From assembly GCF_964019385.1 (NCBI RefSeq), contig NC_088645.1, positions 30,649,517 through 30,713,516 on the forward strand: a stretch of 64,000 nt of DNA. Direction: 5' to 3'. Below are positions 21,001 through 30,062 of this stretch, piece by piece. Source of the stretch: Sycon ciliatum (taxonomy: Eukaryota; Porifera; Calcarea; Leucosolenida; Sycettidae). The notes under the pieces were generated by a model that had not been told where the DNA came from, searched no databases, and saw only the letters and a list, made by a program, of their open reading frames with translations. How positions within the stretch are numbered: position 1 is the first letter of the stretch; each line of letters begins with the position of its first letter. The translations under genes were made by a program, and so were the position numbers.

Positions 21001-24000
21001 GGACAACCGGGAAGTGTGGAAGGAGCCACGATCCTGCTTCACGTGGGTTTGCATTCACCTTCACCACGTACCCTTTTCTCACGTAACTCTCAATGGTCTC
21101 TGCATAACGCTCTGCAATTTCTGGGACCCGTTTCAGCCTCTTCTGTGTTTGCGCAAGTCTCTTCGCTGCCATGTCGTAATTGTTGGTGGGCCGTGATGCA
21201 TCTGCCCGCCATGGCATCCCGAAACAGTAGCGACCATTGGTGAACGTCATTCGTTTCTTTGTCGCTGTCAGGACGTCCAGGTTTTCCGGTGACATGGGGT
21301 GTTCTGGGCTGGTCACTTGCTCAATTTCCCAGAACTGTCGCAAAGTCTTATCCACACTCAGGAGGGTCTCGCTGCTGGCGATGATAGCGCTGCAGCAGTG
21401 GTTTGTGCCCCCGCCACGGCTAACCCCTGCTCCGACGCAGGTCCATCCGAGAGGTGTGAGACGCGCGATGGGCTCTCCGGCTGGTCCAGACACTTCATAC
21501 AACGCACGATGAAGCTCGGCAATGTCGACGCCAATGAGCAGCTCGATCCTTTCAGGGGTGGCCGGTTCCGGAAACGGTATATCAGCCAAGTGCTCATAGC
21601 CAATCTTCTTGCTACTCCAGTCCGTTAGCTGCAGACGTCCTATTACCTGGTTGGGAGTTGTGAGTCCGACTACGGTTGTCCGTGATTGACCGTTAATATT
21701 GGCGATATCGAACTCCACTTCCATGGATTTGAAAGTGCTCCGCTTTCCATTCAGCATATTGATAGTCATGTCATGCTGCTCACCACTCATTCCTAGCGCT
21801 GTGGCAACGTCTTCATGGATGAAGGTGTTGGTACTTCCGTCGTCCAGAAGCGCATTGACGACGAGCCGCTTACTACCGGACCTGAGAACGACAGGCACAG
21901 TGCGTAAACTGGTGTAGCTCGTCTCGGCTGTTGCATTGCTGCATTGCTGGGGGGACTCCCCTTCCATTGGAGTCTCATGCGCTGTTGCGACGCCACAGTG
22001 TCCTTGTTCAGCCTTGGTGTTTGCTTTGTCATAACTCCTTTCCTTGCCATCGGCTCTCGGCTTCTTCCTGATCTCAAAATCTGATCGTGCCAAGCCGTGT
22101 AGTAGACGATGATGATTCCGTTGGCAACCATCGACACCACAAGTGCGAGTTCGAGGACACTTGTCGCCTCTGTGCCCTGTTCCCAGGCAGCGATAGCACA
22201 GGCTTAATTCCTTTGCTCTTGTCCACCGTTGGCCTGTGTCGTGTCCTTTGAAGGTGGAGCATTCCCAAATGCCATGGCTCCCGCTGCATTCTGGACAAGT
22301 GGCGCGAGAGGATATGAAAGAAGTCTCCTCGTCTCGTGCCGTCTGTCCGTCTGCCAAGTGTGTATGAGCGTTGCGCTGCTGCAACGAGCGATGGCTACTT
22401 GGCCGGGATGATGCCGACTTCTGGATACCGTCTACTATCTCCGTTGCCGTAGTCTGGAATTCAGCCTCCAGTGTCACCCATTTCAACAATGATAACACAT
22501 CCTCGGTTTGCTGGTGCTCGTACAACCAACGTTGGTACTGAGCCACCATCTGCTTCGTCAGCTTGCTCAGGAGACGGGAGAAGAAGGTGCCGTTCTGTAG
22601 CTCCATGTGGCGACCTGCATCTTTGAGGTTCACTACGGCAATCTCGAGCAAATCTGCAAACTTCTCCAGTGCTTGCGGGTTGTAGCGCTGTATCGGCTGG
22701 AATGCTTCCAATGTTTCCAGCTGTATAGCCACCTGACGTCGTTGTCCGCCGAATTTTCTTTCAAGCCGCTCCAGGGATATCCTGTATGCCTCTGCGGTGT
22801 AGCCAAGCTGCTCTATTGCTCTGAGTGCCTCACCAGTAACATACTGCCGAAGCTGTAGAAGCTTAAGTTGTGGAGAGACGGGTGCAGCGTCAATGCATGC
22901 CATAAAGGCGGCCTTCCAGGTCTCGTACATCCGCACATCTCCGCTGAAGGTCGGAACAGCTACTTTCTTCAGCCTTCCAAAGACATCACTGCTGGGCAAC
23001 CCTGTGCCGTACACAGGTGCTCTGCTGCTTACTGGTTGAGCTGCAGGCCGGAACGCAGGGGCCTGAAAGTTGAGGCTAGCTCCAGGATGTCCTGGAAAAG
23101 ATCCAACTCTCAACACAGACTTGCCTACATGACCACTGCTTGGGCCTGCAAGTCTGGCATGAATGCTAGCAAGGCTAGATGGCTGACTGGTACTAGATTT
23201 GACCAGAGAAACATGGTCCTTCACAGGTACAGCTTGTCCAGAACTAGGTATGGGTCTAGTCACACTTGAGCTTGTGACAGGTACATGCTGTGCAGTGGTA
23301 GTACAAGACGTGATACTAGACTGTACACTGTGACTTGAACTGGGGAGGCTCGTGACAGACTCAGTGGTGTGTGCAGGGGGAAGGCTATTCTCCGTTTGAT
23401 CAGCTCCTTGCTCACCCGGTTTTGGACTGGTGTTGGTCTCTTCAGCTGCTGTGTCCTTGCTGTCATCAGTACTAAAGCCTCTCGGCGTCCTCCGTGACGG
23501 TGATCTTTCTAGTAGCAGTCCAATCCTGGGATCTGTTTCCATTGTCAGCGCACTCAGTTCACTCTGCATTTGTCGTAAACCGACTGGACTAGTTGATCTA
23601 CTGCCTTGGCGTAGTCCGAATTCATCCACACCCAGTAAAGGAAACGACTCCCCTCGTTCAAACTGGCTCTGTGCTGCTTGAGCCTGTCCATACTGCTTCG
23701 CTCTTGCAGTCCACAACTCTACAAACTCGTCGTATCTGTCAATTGCCGTCTGCACATCGCGATCGACTTCCTCCATTTCCTCCAAAGTCCGTATCACGTT
23801 CCTTTTATCGTTTACGAATTCATATTTTCTTTTCAGCTCGGAAAGCACTGCTGTTACTGCTTGCTCACAGCAGCGCAGCTCATCGTAAAGGTGTCCTGCA
23901 CCCACAGCGTCGACCTCATTGTCGCGCATTCCTATCGTCAACCCACGTCGGGTATTCGTTAGATTGCGTTTCAGTTGAATCTTATCACTCTTCAGCTTCA

Positions 24001-24145
24001 TGATCAGGCTCTCCATGCCTTCCGTATGTTCACCAGAATCAGCGCCATCATCTCCGGTCGGCTCTGACATCGATGCCGCCGTCGCTGTCTCAGTCTCAGC
24101 ACTATATTCTCCGCATGCACAACTTTTCTCTCGTTCTTCCTCCAT
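18011..24145 (-). CDS. BEL/Pao Gag-Pol polyprotein (2044 aa)
   Basis: A single frame encodes all retrotransposon proteins. Residues about 45-160 are helical and coiled-coil-like. A Ser/Thr/Pro-rich linker follows, then the DUF1759-type Gag region (about 390-540, W410). Zinc-binding motifs come next: CPEC at 617 and a CCHC knuckle C650-x2-C653-x4-H658-x4-C663. The DUF1758-type aspartic protease has its DDGS at 768-771. The reverse transcriptase has catalytic D1103 and YMDD at 1179-1182. RNase H starts near D1360. Integrase has an HHCC-type zinc domain (cysteines 1718 and 1721), D1754, D1817 (TDNGTNF) and E1867 (GGPFE); a DUF5641-like basic C-terminus follows. The domain order defines BEL/Pao (integrase last, no chromodomain). 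No env-like third frame is seen. The start ATG at 24145 lies 69 bases from the primer-binding site. No frameshift or stop interrupts it. Confidence 0.95.
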   Translation of the reverse strand: MEEEREKSCACGEYSAETETATAASMSEPTGDDGADSGEHTEGMESLIMKLKSDKIQLKRNLTNTRRGLTIGMRDNEVDAVGAGHLYDELRCCEQAVTAVLSELKRKYEFVNDKRNVIRTLEEMEEVDRDVQTAIDRYDEFVELWTARAKQYGQAQAAQSQFERGESFPLLGVDEFGLRQGSRSTSPVGLRQMQSELSALTMETDPRIGLLLERSPSRRTPRGFSTDDSKDTAAEETNTSPKPGEQGADQTENSLPPAHTTESVTSLPSSSHSVQSSITSCTTTAQHVPVTSSSVTRPIPSSGQAVPVKDHVSLVKSSTSQPSSLASIHARLAGPSSGHVGKSVLRVGSFPGHPGASLNFQAPAFRPAAQPVSSRAPVYGTGLPSSDVFGRLKKVAVPTFSGDVRMYETWKAAFMACIDAAPVSPQLKLLQLRQYVTGEALRAIEQLGYTAEAYRISLERLERKFGGQRRQVAIQLETLEAFQPIQRYNPQALEKFADLLEIAVVNLKDAGRHMELQNGTFFSRLLSKLTKQMVAQYQRWLYEHQQTEDVLSLLKWVTLEAEFQTTATEIVDGIQKSASSRPSSHRSLQQRNAHTHLADGQTARDEETSFISSRATCPECSGSHGIWECSTFKGHDTGQRWTRAKELSLCYRCLGTGHRGDKCPRTRTCGVDGCQRNHHRLLHGLARSDFEIRKKPRADGKERSYDKANTKAEQGHCGVATAHETPMEGESPQQCSNATAETSYTSLRTVPVVLRSGSKRLVVNALLDDGSTNTFIHEDVATALGMSGEQHDMTINMLNGKRSTFKSMEVEFDIANINGQSRTTVVGLTTPNQVIGRLQLTDWSSKKIGYEHLADIPFPEPATPERIELLIGVDIAELHRALYEVSGPAGEPIARLTPLGWTCVGAGVSRGGGTNHCCSAIIASSETLLSVDKTLRQFWEIEQVTSPEHPMSPENLDVLTATKKRMTFTNGRYCFGMPWRADASRPTNNYDMAAKRLAQTQKRLKRVPEIAERYAETIESYVRKGYVVKVNANPREAGSWLLPHFPVVRLDKSTTKVRIVFDGSAKHDGTALNDLLHTGPKLQRDLSAVLLRFRRHPICIGCDVTEMYLQVEVRKSDRPYLRFLWNTDSQSAPDVYEFNRVVFGLNCSPFLAQLVALEHAKTLDPEFARAAEMMLESTYMDDGMDSVSTIAEGVALYKSVTAAWKGAGMAVRKWLSNAPELLGHIPREDQATQLSLNGDGPSQIKTLGISWLSDSDMFSFQAVIPPDDMMMTKRNILRKIATIFDPLGFLAPVIIRAKILMQEIWASGATWDEVLPVELSSRCRQWFQDLLALSSIQVPRCLQAIAGATPQDVELHVFGDTSELAYGAVIYQRIRYASGEISNVFVSAKSRVSPTTATSIPRLELMAAVLGVEMANEVAKVLQINPQNIIYWTDSMDVIWWIRGRSRLFKTFVANRVSTIHQASSPDQWRYVPTAENPADIVSRGCAPTSLTPDSMWWTGPSFMAKPSDDWPVRQLPTAQAKETKSMKETVLMSSTETGTDDEGTVATEPSVWRLEPQRYSDLERLIRVQAWVMRFLHNARAPHERRELGELTVDELSESELMLVKSAQESEFRDEIKAIKKGQPVSSQSKIAALHPQLDDSGLLRARSRLQYADFLPSDTISPIILPRTHPTTKLVITRIHGNGHHALGNNQVLNELVKRFWVVGAREAVKEVDRQCPECQRRKAKPAKQLMAPLPTLRIEPGTRAFERVGIDFAGPMYTKQGRRAQAKRWLCIFTCLATRAIHIEVAYGLDTGSFLNCFFRMVGRRGAPHEVLTDNGTNFVGAVTELRELRSELDEKKIIKATNGQRIQWHFNPPAAPHFGGPFEVMVKAAKRALYAILKSGDITDEELVTATIGAEHLINSRPLTTVSSDARDCTPISPSDLLLGDASHSIDVPGDDPAASLRRRWRRVQELVRHFWARWMQEWLPMLSGRAKWKKPYNNVQVGDVVILLAKDTPRGQWQLGRVVDVHPGRDGLVRVVDVKVKKTTLRRPISKICSLEAYQ

Positions 24146-24213
24146 GGTTGGAACTATTTTTGAAATCCAACCTCGTAACTAAATTTCTTCGATCGAAACG
24201 TGTATCAACTATC

Positions 24214-24232
24214 AAACCATCCTCTGCTACCA
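24214..24232 (-). promoter_or_regulatory. Primer-binding site, complementary to initiator tRNA-Met
   Basis: The plus strand reads AAACCATCCTCTGCTACCA, which equals the 3' end (with CCA) of eukaryotic initiator tRNA-Met as I know it. On the element's strand this is TGGTAGCAGAGGATGGTTT, two bases inside the 5' LTR. The 19-base match is long and unambiguous. Confidence 0.85.
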
Positions 24233-24234
24233 AA

Positions 24235-24752
24235 TGGTGTTTCGCTAGGCTTCTGCCGCACGCAGTCCCGTAATGGGCCGTATACCAAGCTCACACTCGA
24301 CGGAGTCACTCACAACACGAAAGACTTTATGGTTGATTAGAAGTAGAACGCCATGTCACGAACCGACTATTTCGTTCTAAGAAACTACAAGTGCAAAGAA
24401 AAACTCTCTGGAAAACAAAAGGCAGCGCAGCCAAACAAAGGTACAGCTAAAAACCTCATGCCGCACGCACAAGAACACAACAACCAAAAAGGCTACACGG
24501 TGCCAAGGCTGGCTCAGCGAAACCGACCGCAGCGGAACCTAAATGGTAGCCCGCTGTACAAATTCGATATTACATCAGGCATCAAGGTGCCCCCAAGGGG
24601 AGCACATGAAGACAGTAAGATGCCAGGAGATAAAGGTCAAATCACAGAGAACAGACAGCATGACCGCAATGGCAATCAGGAAGAGAAAGCAGATCGCAAC
24701 TGAACATGATATGAACGTGTAGACTGAACTCCGTGGCATTCTCGCCACGCCA
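24235..24752 (-). repeat. 5' LTR of the BEL/Pao element
   Basis: 518 bp, TG...CA ends, indistinguishable by eye from the 3' LTR. It should contain the element's promoter; I could not pinpoint a TATA box. Confidence 0.95.
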
Positions 24753-26005
24753 CTGACAATACTATCACAATGTTAACTCAATACATCACTACCAGCAATG
24801 ACAATGACCTGACAATACTATCACAATGTTAACTCAATACATCACTACCAGCAATGACAATGACCTGACAATACTATCATAATGCTAACTCAATACATCA
24901 CTACCAGCAATGACAATGACCTGACAATACTATCATAATGCTAACTCAATACATCACTACCAGCAATGACAATGACCTGACAATACTATCATAATGTTAA
25001 CTCAATACATCACTACCAGCAATGACAATGACCTGACAATACTATCATAATGCTAACTCAATACATCTCTACCAGCAATGACAATGACCTGACAATACTA
25101 TCATAATGTTAACTCAATACATCACTACCAGCAATGACAATGACCTGACAATACTATCACAGTGCTAACTCAATACATCACTACCAGCAATGACAATGAC
25201 CTGACAATACTATCATAATGCTAACTCAATACATCACCACCAGCAATGACAATGACCTGACAATACTATCATAATGTTAACTCAATACATCACTACCAGC
25301 AATGACAATGACCTGACAATACTATCATAATGCTAACTCAATACATCACTACCAGCAATGACAATGACCTGACAATACTATCATAATGTTAACTCAATAC
25401 ATCACTACCAGCAATGACAATGACCTGACAATACTATCACAATGCTAACTCAATACATCACTACCAGTAATGACAATGACCTGACAATACTATCATAATG
25501 CTAACTCAATACATCTCTACCAGCAATGACAATGACCTGACAATACTATCACAGTGCTAACTCAATACATCACTACCAGCAATGACAATGACCTGACAAT
25601 ACTATCATAATGCTAACTCAATACATCACCACCAGCAATGACAATGACCTGACAATACTATCATAATGTTAACTCAATACATCACTACCAGCAATGACAA
25701 TGACCTGACAATACTATCACAGTGCTAACTCAATACATCACTACCAGCAATGACAATGACCTGACAATACTATCATAATGCTAACTCAATACATCACCAC
25801 CAGCAATGACAATGACCTGACAATACTATCATAATGTTAACTCAATACATCACTACCAGCAATGACAATGACCTGACAATACTATCATAATGTTAACTCA
25901 ATACATCACTACCAGCAATGACAATGACCTGATAATACTATCACAATGTTAACTCAATACATCACTACCAGCAATGACAATGACCTGACAATACTATCAC
26001 AATGC
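24753..26005. repeat. 56-bp minisatellite, about 22 copies
   Basis: The unit starts CTGACAATACTATCA, passes TGCTAACTCAATACATCACT and ends CAGCAATGACAATGAC. Copies differ mainly at two or three positions (C/T in ATCATAATG/ATCACAATG, C/T in GCTAAC/GTTAAC, T/C in CACTACC/CACCACC), and groups of variants recur in the same order, showing block-wise amplification. It continues the fragment at 17176-17223 on the other side of the BEL element. Confidence 0.97.
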
Positions 26006-26120
26006 TGCAGTTGCATTAGCCTTCACACAAACATCAGGGAAGCAAACAACATTGACATCTGACACACATGAAAATAATGACATTGCCAGAACCAAATTCA
26101 TCCACCATAATATATCTTAC

Positions 26121-26218
26121 CATTGCAGCCTGTCAGCAACAGGGGACAGAAGAGAAGCAAGCAGCCAATCAGGACACCTTCACAGTGGGACACACAAAGA
26201 GAAAATGAGAACAGAGAT
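26121..26218 (-). CDS. Possible leader exon of the Ig/CCP/EGF protein
   Basis: The minus-strand sequence ends at a consensus donor (AATG|GTAAGATA) in phase 1, which matches the phase-1 acceptor of the Ig exon. It encodes a very hydrophobic stretch (GVLIGCLLLFCPLLLTGCNG) of signal-peptide character with a small-residue cleavage region. The weakness is the 5' end: there is no in-frame ATG between the upstream stop and the donor, so an additional 5' exon with the start codon would be needed. The acceptor I chose (AAAATTTAG at 26219 upward) lacks a good pyrimidine tract. Confidence 0.35.
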
Positions 26219-26229
26219 CTAAATTTTAA

Positions 26230-26890
26230 AAATGACACTAATGTTGTTGTTTCTTTATTTTACTTCACCATATGAACAGGCAAGACTGCCTTCTCACCGG
26301 GGCTATTGGCCCACGGCTCTCACAATATGATGAATGTTGGGTATGACTAGTATGGAAAGGACGGGAAGCTAAATGAATCGCACACGAAACTAAAAACCTT
26401 GCAATCTTTGTTGGGTATACATGCATTGAATGGGTTGAATCCAACCAATTCCATTTGCATGCAAACCCATGCCTGGTAAGATGTGAACCATCAACCCACA
26501 AGGAAATCCTGATACCCACAGGCCCCGGTGCATTGCCAAAGCATGATTTTGACAATAGCTGAAGAGGTCTGGAAGGGGGTGCATTTCACTTTGCTCAGAA
26601 ATGCGCCGTTGAAAAGCAACAGAAGTGCACACGCGCCCTCATTACAGTAAGCTTCCGTAAAAAGGCTCACGAGCTGCAATTTTAGTTGTGCTTCGAGGCC
26701 GACTTGCTCTCCCATCACTTCTGTGAGGATGAAACAGTCCTTTGTTCTGGAAAGGAAAGGAGAAGATAAGTATACTAGGGTCGAAAGGGGTGATCCGAGT
26801 ACCCGAGTAGCCGTCTGTTTACCTGCTGATCCGTTAGCAAACGAGTACCCGTTAGTCATGTACGACGTTCCGGTACGGTATTATTAGCTG
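26230..26890. other. Unassigned sequence upstream of the leader-like exon
   Basis: A minus-strand frame (26491-26859, about 122 codons) follows a good acceptor-like stretch (CCTTTCCTTTCCAG near 26744) but contains no domain I recognise. If the membrane-protein gene has a 5' exon or promoter nearby, it would be here, but I cannot point to it. Confidence 0.3.
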
Positions 26891-27012
26891 GCTTCTACAG
26901 TCGTACAGTTCGCTGTAAAGTTTGAATGTGTTGTTGCTGGTTGGATGCTGCTACATATGACAACTCCTCGGACTGTTTTGCATGCTAGGGCTGTGAGTGT
27001 GCATGCTGTGCT

Positions 27013-27188
27013 TGTCGCCATGCAGAGCACTTGCTGTGAAGTGCATGACTTTGCTTGTCGCCATGCAGTGCACTTGCTGTGAAGTGCATGACTTTGCTTG
27101 TCGCCATGCAGTGCACTTGCTGTGAAGTGCATGACTTTGCTTGTCGCCATGCAGTGCACTTGCTGTGAAGTGCATGACTTTGCATGTC
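27013..27188. repeat. 43-bp tandem repeat, four copies
   Basis: The unit is CTTGTCGCCATGCAGTGCAC followed by TTGCTGTGAAGTGCATGACTTTG in each copy, with almost no variation. Each unit contains the local palindrome GTGCACTTGCTGTGAAGTGC-like motif. 43 is not a multiple of three, so the open frames on the minus strand are incidental. Confidence 0.95.
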
Positions 27189-27189
27189 C

Positions 27190-27660
27190 TTCTGGTATGA
27201 AATGTGGAAGGCTATTGTACAGTCACTGTTTAAAGGGTATAAACCGGGTAACTATTTACACTCAGCTCAGCTGGGTGTCGGAACGTGATTTAGTGTAGTA
27301 CGGTCAGCTATCTGAACTGTACAATTTACGCGTGACGGAGGGGTGGTGGAGCCGAAATGTTTGGAAATTCAGAGCCCAAATCAGCACATGTTATTGATTC
27401 ACGGGGTACTTGCGGCAAATAGTGGTACGGTCAATACCGTAGTGACTGTTGCGTGTCCGACGCCCCTGCAGCTATTTAGTTTCAGCTATACGGCACCAAC
27501 CCGAAATGCCGAAATAAAAATGCTGAGGAAACTTTTCAAATCGGCTTTGGTGATGCAGTAGTATTGACCGCGTGCCGAAAAATAAATTGCTGTTAAAATG
27601 TCAAAAATCATGAAATGCCGGAATTTTCTCTATACACTGTTGCATTTCTAAAATTGGTCC
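27190..27660. other. No recognised feature
   Basis: Between two minisatellites; short frames only, with no domain, RNA or repeat signature seen. Confidence 0.5.
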
Positions 27661-28040
27661 GTGGAGCCAGATCCCAAGCTGGACGCCCAAGCTGGAAACC
27701 AAGCTGGATCCCAAGCTGGACCCCAAGCTGGACCCCAAGCTGGAAACCAAGCCGGATACCAAGCTGGATACCAAGCCAGATCCGAAGCTGGACCCCCAAG
27801 CTGGAAACCAAACTGGAAACCAAGCCGGATACCAAGCCGGATACCAAGCCGGATCCCAAGCAAGATCCCAAGCCGGATCCCAAGACGGACCCAAACCGGA
27901 CCCCAAGCCGGATCCCAAGCCGGATCCCAGGCCGGATACCAAGCTGGATCCCAAGCCGGATCCCAAGCCGGACACCAAGCCGCATACCGAACCGGATCCC
28001 AAGCCGGATCCAAATCCGCATCCCAAGCCGCATCCCGCTG
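27661..28040. repeat. 12-bp minisatellite, about 31 copies
   Basis: The unit CCAAGCTGGATC / CCAAGCCGGATC repeats with few length changes, so four frames stay open and produce four-residue periods (Gln-Ala-Gly-Ser, Pro-Ser-Trp-Ile, Leu-Gly-Ile-Arg and similar). The left half mostly has CTGG and the right half CCGG, a gradient of homogenised variants. Open frames on both strands argue against coding. Confidence 0.95.
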
Positions 28041-28124
28041 ATGTCGGCAAAGTGAAGAAAGGCAGACCTGAGTGTGGCCTTCACCAGAGCAGGGATCGAG
28101 CTATTGGACAACATCAAGAGAATA

Positions 28125-28499
28125 ATAATAATAATATTCTCGGGATCCGCGTCGGCATCGCTTGAATGTTCAGAAACACACAAACTAGCCTTCGCATCCG
28201 CAGGCCACCACTATGCCTGTTCACCTTAGTGGCGGATGCAGACCTCACAAGTGAGTCAGGGGAGAGCAGGTTAATCTCTCAACCAATCGGGCGTGTAACA
28301 GCCCATAACCCTGTAAACTGCATCCTTGTTACTCTCACTCCGTGCTGTGAGTACCCAGTTGACCGTGGGTATCGGGATAGTTCAACACGCGTAATAAAAA
28401 GTCTTTTTACGCGCTCCCTGCTACCAGCGCGGGTCTTGAACTCGGGACCTGATGATTCGCAGGCAGGCCTGCAAACCAATCGGCCATATGCGTTGGTCC
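28125..28499 (-). mobile_element. tRNA-derived SINE, copy 2
   Basis: Same structure as 4156-4534: a Pol III A-box-like TGGCCGATTGG near the 5' end (right), a B-box-like region, and an (ATT)n tail at 28125-28136. It is flanked by its own 11-bp target-site duplication TCAAGAGAATA (28114-28124 and 28500-28510). Independent duplications at the two copies prove separate insertions. Confidence 0.9.
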
Positions 28500-28510
28500 T
28501 CAAGAGAATA

Positions 28511-28869
28511 GCAACCGTAATGGAGGTAAAACTGTCACTTGTGGAGTTTGTCTTGAAAAGTAGAATGTTTGCTACGTACAAGCAAGAAGTGCAAGCAAAA
28601 ACTGTATATCTACCGTGGTTGGTGATTATTTGTGCGAGATGTGTTCAAGTACACGCACTAGCGCAAGTTCGATAAGCGGGGTGCAGTATACTCGCAATGT
28701 TGATAAGGTGAAGGTGTACCTATCGAGTTTACAATAAGAGCAACACGCAGGTAAAGACGCTGATCGCGTACCGGCACACGGCCCTGTCCCGAGCGGGCAC
28801 CATATGCAGCAAACAGAAAATCCGAAGTATCTCGACACGGGCAAAGGTGTTCTACCTTTTGAACTCGTC
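28511..28869. other. Unassigned flank of the large satellite array
   Basis: A short plus-strand frame (MEVKLSLVEFVLKSRMF...) of about 50 codons is present but has no recognisable feature. Unique sequence ends abruptly where the 24-bp repeat begins. Confidence 0.4.
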
Positions 28870-29204
28870 AGCTTCAGCCGTGGTCGCAGCCATTGTTTCG
28901 CAGCCGTCGCACAGCCATTTTGTCGCAGCCGTGGTCCCAGCTCTTTTCACAGCCATGGTCGCACCCATTTTTTCCCAGTCGTGGTCAGTCATTTTTGCAG
29001 CCGTGGTCGCAGCCATTTTGTAGCAGCCGCGGTTGCAGCCATTTTCGCAGCCGTGGTCGCAGCCATTTTCGCAGCCGTGGTCGAGCCATTATTTCGCAGC
29101 CGTCGTCGCAGTAATTTTCGCAGCCGTGGTCGAAGCCTTTTTCGCAGCCGTGGTTGCAGCCATTTTTCGAAGCCGTGGTCGCAGCCATTTTTCGCAGCCA
29201 CTTT

Positions 29205-30062
29205 CTGTGTCGCAGTCATCGTCGCAGTCTGTGACGCCTCCGTTGTCACAACCCTTTTCTGTGTCGCAGTCATCGTCTCAGCCTGTCCCGCCTCCGTTGT
29301 CGCAACCGTTTTCTGTGTCGCAGTCGTCGTCTCAGTCTGTGCCTCCTCCGTTGTCGCAACCGTTTTCTGTGTCACAGTCATCGTCGCAGTCTGTGCCGCC
29401 TCCGTTGTCGCAACCGTTTTCTGTGTTGAAGTCAGCGTCGCAGTCTGCGCCGCCTCCGTTGTCACAACCATTTTCTGTGTCGCAGTCGTCGGCGCAGTCT
29501 GTGCCCCCTCCGTTGGCACAACCGTTTTCTGTGTCGCAGTCGTCGTGGCAGTCTGTGCCGCCTCCGATGTAACAACGACTTTCTGTGTCGCAGTCTGTGC
29601 CGCCTCCGTTGTCGCAACCGTTTTCTGTGTTGCAGTCATCGTCGCAGTCTGCGCTGCTTCCGTTGTCAAAACCGTTCTCTGGGTCGCAGTCGTCGTCCCA
29701 GTCTGTGCCTCCTCCGCTGTCGCAACCGTTTTCTATGTCACAGTCATCGTCGCAGTCTGTGCCGCCTCCGTTGTCGCAACCGGTTTCTGTGTAGCAGTTA
29801 TTGTCGCAGTCTGCGCTGCCTCCGTTGTCACAACCATTTTCTGTGTCGCAGTCGTCGGCGCAGTCTGTGCCCCCTCCGTTGGCACAACCGTTTTCTGTGT
29901 CGCCGTCGTTGTGGCAGTCTGTGCCGCCTCCGATGTAACAACCATTTTCTGTGTCGCAGTCGTCGCAGTCTGTGCCGCCTCCGTTTTCACAACCGTTTTC
30001 TGTGTCGCAGTCGTCGTCGCAGTCTGTGCCGCCTCCGTTGTCACATTTGCTGCCTACATGTA
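29205..30062. repeat. 54-bp unit block 1 inside the giant array
   Basis: The unit contains TTTTCTGTGTCGCAGTCATC, GTCGCAGTCTGTGCCGCCTC and CGTTGTCGCAACCG. It ends with the shared junction TTGCTGCCTACATGTATGTC before 24-bp repeats resume. One copy contains an in-frame stop in each of several frames (for example TGTGTAGCAG). Confidence 0.9.

Larger units (their letters stand above)
17224..24752 (-). mobile_element. Complete BEL/Pao LTR retrotransposon
   Basis: The 7529-bp element lies on the minus strand. Two 518-bp LTRs (17224-17741 and 24235-24752) appear identical by eye and have TG...CA ends. CTGAC is duplicated at 17219-17223 and 24753-24757, the 5-bp target-site duplication typical of the family. 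The element has a primer-binding site, a purine-rich tract and one unbroken 2044-codon Gag-Pol frame in the order Gag, protease, RT, RNase H, integrase. Nothing visible disables it, and matching LTRs imply a recent insertion. It lies in the intron upstream of the Ig exon, in the sense orientation, so its LTR signals could affect the host transcript. Confidence 0.95.

Noticed and set aside
24353-24703. 116-codon antisense frame in the LTR as a host gene
   Set aside because: It is duplicated with the LTR and has no motif; kept only as a low-interest observation.
24753-26005. CRISPR-like array (regular repeats of 56 bp)
   Set aside because: The repeats are contiguous, without unique spacers; it is an ordinary minisatellite.
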